A program made the translations under genes and the position numbers. From the NCBI GenBank assembly GCA_947625995.1, contig CANQQN010000019.1:1-14644 (forward strand): a stretch of 14,644 bases of DNA. Direction: 5' to 3'. This DNA is from an uncultured Lachnospiraceae bacterium (GTDB taxonomy: Bacteria; Bacillota; Clostridia; Lachnospirales; Lachnospiraceae). Shown one piece after another: positions 12,957 through 14,644 of the stretch. The notes under the pieces are model-generated. The model was not told the DNA's origin and did no database searches. It saw only the letters and a list, made by a program, of their open reading frames with translations. Positions within the stretch are counted from its first letter, which is position 1, and every line of letters starts with the position of its first letter.

Positions 12957-14258
12957 ATGGAAAGATATTTTCAGCCCGAGATTGAATGCGCTTCACGGGA
13001 GCAGATTCAGGCATGGCAGGATGAGCGCCTTGTGAAAAAGGTGCGGGACGTTTATGAGCATGTGCCCTACTACAGGAAAAAAATGGAAGAAAAGGGTGTG
13101 ACCCCCGACGATGTCCGTTCTACCGCGGATCTACATAAGCTTCCCTTCCTGACCAAGGACGACCTGCGGGACGCTTATCCTTACGGACTGCTTGCAAGGC
13201 CCCTGTCAGACTGTGTGCGCATCCAGTCCACCAGCGGCACCACCGGCAGACGCGTGGTGGCGTTCTACACACAGAATGATATTGACCTGTGGGATACCTG
13301 CTGTGCCCGCGCCATTGTGGCGGCAGGCGGCACCAAAGACGATGTGGTGCATGTCTGCTACGGCTACGGCCTGTTTACCGGCGGCCCCGGCTTAAACGGC
13401 GGTTCCCACAAGCTGGGTTCCCTGACCCTTCCCATGTCGTCAGGCAACACAGAGCGCCAGATCCAGTTTATGTGCGATCTGGGTTCCACCATTCTCTGCT
13501 GCACCCCTTCTTACGCGGCGTACCTTGCAGAGAGCATCTATGAGAGAGGCGTCCGGGACAAGATCAAATTAAAAGCGGGCATCTTCGGCGCGGAGGCGTG
13601 GACAGAGGAGATGCGTCAGGATATCCAGAATAAGCTGGGCATTAAGGCCTATGATATTTACGGCCTTACGGAGATCTCCGGCCCAGGCGTATCCTTCGAG
13701 TGCAGCGAACAGACCGGTATGCACATCAATGAAGATCATTTCATTGCCGAGATCATCGATCCCAACACCGGAGAGGTGCTTCCGGAAGGGGAAAAGGGCG
13801 AGCTTGTATTCACCAGCATTACCAAGGAAGCGTTCCCGCTGCTCCGTTACCGCACCCGTGATATCTGCGTGCTTTCGCGGAAGAAATGCTCCTGCGGCAG
13901 AACCCATGTAAAGATGAGCAAGCCCATGGGCAGAAGCGACGATATGCTGATCATCAAGGGCGTCAACGTATTCCCGTCACAGATCGAGACCGTGCTGATG
14001 AACAAGGGATATCCCGCAAATTATCAGATCATTGTGTCCCGTGAGAATAACAGCGACAGGCTGGAGGTACAGGTGGAGATGACGCCGGAGATGTTCTCCG
14101 ATTCCGTCAGCGAGATCTCCAAGAAAGAAAAAGAACTGATCGACGCCCTGAAGGCGATGCTCGGTATCTACGCGAAGGTAAAGCTGGTGGCGCCGAAGTC
14201 CATTACCCGCAGCGAGGGGAAAGCCGTCCGCGTCATCGACAACCGCAATCTTTATTAA
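12957..14258 (+). CDS. paaK: phenylacetate-CoA ligase family (aryl-acid CoA ligase)
   Basis: An ANL-superfamily adenylate-forming enzyme that activates arylacetates such as phenylacetate or indoleacetate with ATP and joins them to CoA. The 433-residue length is typical of PaaK. Residues 91-99 (STSGTTGRR) form the phosphate-binding loop, YGLTE at 235-239 the adenine/Mg site, RYRTRD at 297-302 and GRSDDML at 325-331 the hinge region, and K422 in RSEGKAVRV is the catalytic C-terminal lysine. CSCGRTH at 311-317 is the short Cys motif common in this family. The start at 12957 has AAAGGAA at 12941-12947. An ACT protein follows 36 bases downstream. In anaerobes this pair often accompanies indolepyruvate:ferredoxin oxidoreductase and works in aromatic amino acid fermentation; those genes are not in the window. 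Confidence 0.95.
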   Translation: MERYFQPEIECASREQIQAWQDERLVKKVRDVYEHVPYYRKKMEEKGVTPDDVRSTADLHKLPFLTKDDLRDAYPYGLLARPLSDCVRIQSTSGTTGRRVVAFYTQNDIDLWDTCCARAIVAAGGTKDDVVHVCYGYGLFTGGPGLNGGSHKLGSLTLPMSSGNTERQIQFMCDLGSTILCCTPSYAAYLAESIYERGVRDKIKLKAGIFGAEAWTEEMRQDIQNKLGIKAYDIYGLTEISGPGVSFECSEQTGMHINEDHFIAEIIDPNTGEVLPEGEKGELVFTSITKEAFPLLRYRTRDICVLSRKKCSCGRTHVKMSKPMGRSDDMLIIKGVNVFPSQIETVLMNKGYPANYQIIVSRENNSDRLEVQVEMTPEMFSDSVSEISKKEKELIDALKAMLGIYAKVKLVAPKSITRSEGKAVRVIDNRNLY

Positions 14259-14294
14259 AAGGAAGGCTTAAGCGTCTTCAGAATGGAGGAAAAA

Positions 14295-14644
14295 ATGACT
14301 ATAGATCAGCTTTCCATTTTTGTGGAAAATAAGACCGGCGGACTTGCCGAGGTGACGAAAACTTTAGCGGATAACAATGTGGACATGCGCACCCTTTCCA
14401 TTGCGGAAACACAGGATTTCGGCGTGCTGCGCGCCATCGTTGACGATCCGCGCAAAACCGCGGCTATCCTTTCTGATGCCGGCTATATCAGTACGGTCAC
14501 CCCTGTGCTGGCAGTCGCCATCGACGACCGCCCCGGCGGACTGCATAAAGTGCTTCAGGTGCTTGTGGACAATGATATCAATCTGGAATACACCTATGCT
14601 TTCGTGACGAGAAAATCCGACACCGCTTACATGGTGCTCCGGGT
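14295..14644 (+). CDS. ACT-domain protein, partial at the right edge
   Basis: The frame is open from ATG 14295, with GGAGGA at 14285-14290, to the end of the window; 116 complete codons are visible. It starts MTIDQLSIFVENKTGGLAEV, a classic ACT-domain opening (beta strand, then the Gly-Gly-Leu ligand loop). A second ACT domain begins near residue 73 with LAVAIDDRPGGLHKVLQVL. Tandem-ACT proteins of about 140 residues are commonly encoded beside paaK and bind amino acids, so this one may sense an aromatic amino acid. It has no DNA-binding or catalytic domain in the visible part. It is co-directional with paaK at 36 bases spacing with no terminator between, so probably co-transcribed. Confidence 0.9.
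   Translation, partial: MTIDQLSIFVENKTGGLAEVTKTLADNNVDMRTLSIAETQDFGVLRAIVDDPRKTAAILSDAGYISTVTPVLAVAIDDRPGGLHKVLQVLVDNDINLEYTYAFVTRKSDTAYMVLR

Noticed and set aside
1..14644. tRNA, rRNA, insertion sequence, phage or CRISPR elements
   Set aside because: No cloverleaf, rRNA core sequence, transposase motif, terminal repeats or repeat-spacer array was seen on either strand.

Overview
The window looks like chromosomal DNA of a low-to-mid GC Firmicute, most probably a Lachnospiraceae-type gut Clostridium (inferred, no search run). The reasons are a CodY regulator, a HrcA/CIRCE-controlled small heat-shock gene, strong sigma-A promoters with AGGAGG-type ribosome binding sites, a Bce-type peptide-resistance module, and an arylacetate-CoA ligase/ACT pair. 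All recognised genes are on the + strand. Genes are densely packed, several with ATGA stop/start overlaps, and intrinsic terminators are clear.

Layout. 2-1123: 3' part of topA. 1188-1967: codY, closed by a terminator. 2044-4857: a PilZ/YcgR-like protein, a SwrB-like membrane coiled-coil protein with a C-terminal helix-turn-helix, and a short YceG/MltG-N-like membrane protein. 4861-5906: rplM-rpsI (ribosomal proteins L13 and S9) with their own promoter, a structured leader and a terminator. 5961-9104: a promoter, a DRE-TIM aldolase-family enzyme, a small membrane protein, a BceR-like response regulator, a BceS-like histidine kinase and a terminator. 9116-12145: the BceAB-like ABC transporter and its terminator. 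12155-12820: hsp20 with CIRCE, a sigma-A promoter, a large nested hairpin in the 5' UTR and a terminator. 12957-14644: paaK followed by an ACT-domain protein cut by the window edge.

How they fit. In Bacillus subtilis the order is topA ... codY, then the roughly 30-gene fla/che operon ending in sigD-swrB. Here codY is followed within 80 bases by a degenerate PilZ (flagellar brake-like) gene and a SwrB-like gene, with no flagellar genes between. I read this as the scar of a lost fla/che operon that kept its distal end. The second theme is envelope stress: kinase, regulator and transporter form a Bce resistance module, joined by an unfamiliar one-TM protein translationally coupled to the regulator. 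The paaK-ACT pair suggests aromatic amino acid or arylacetate metabolism.

The most interesting items are the flagellar-locus remnant, the small membrane protein in the Bce operon, candidate BceR operators around the bceS-bceA terminator, the nested hairpin in the hsp20 leader, and alternative foldings in the rplM leader.
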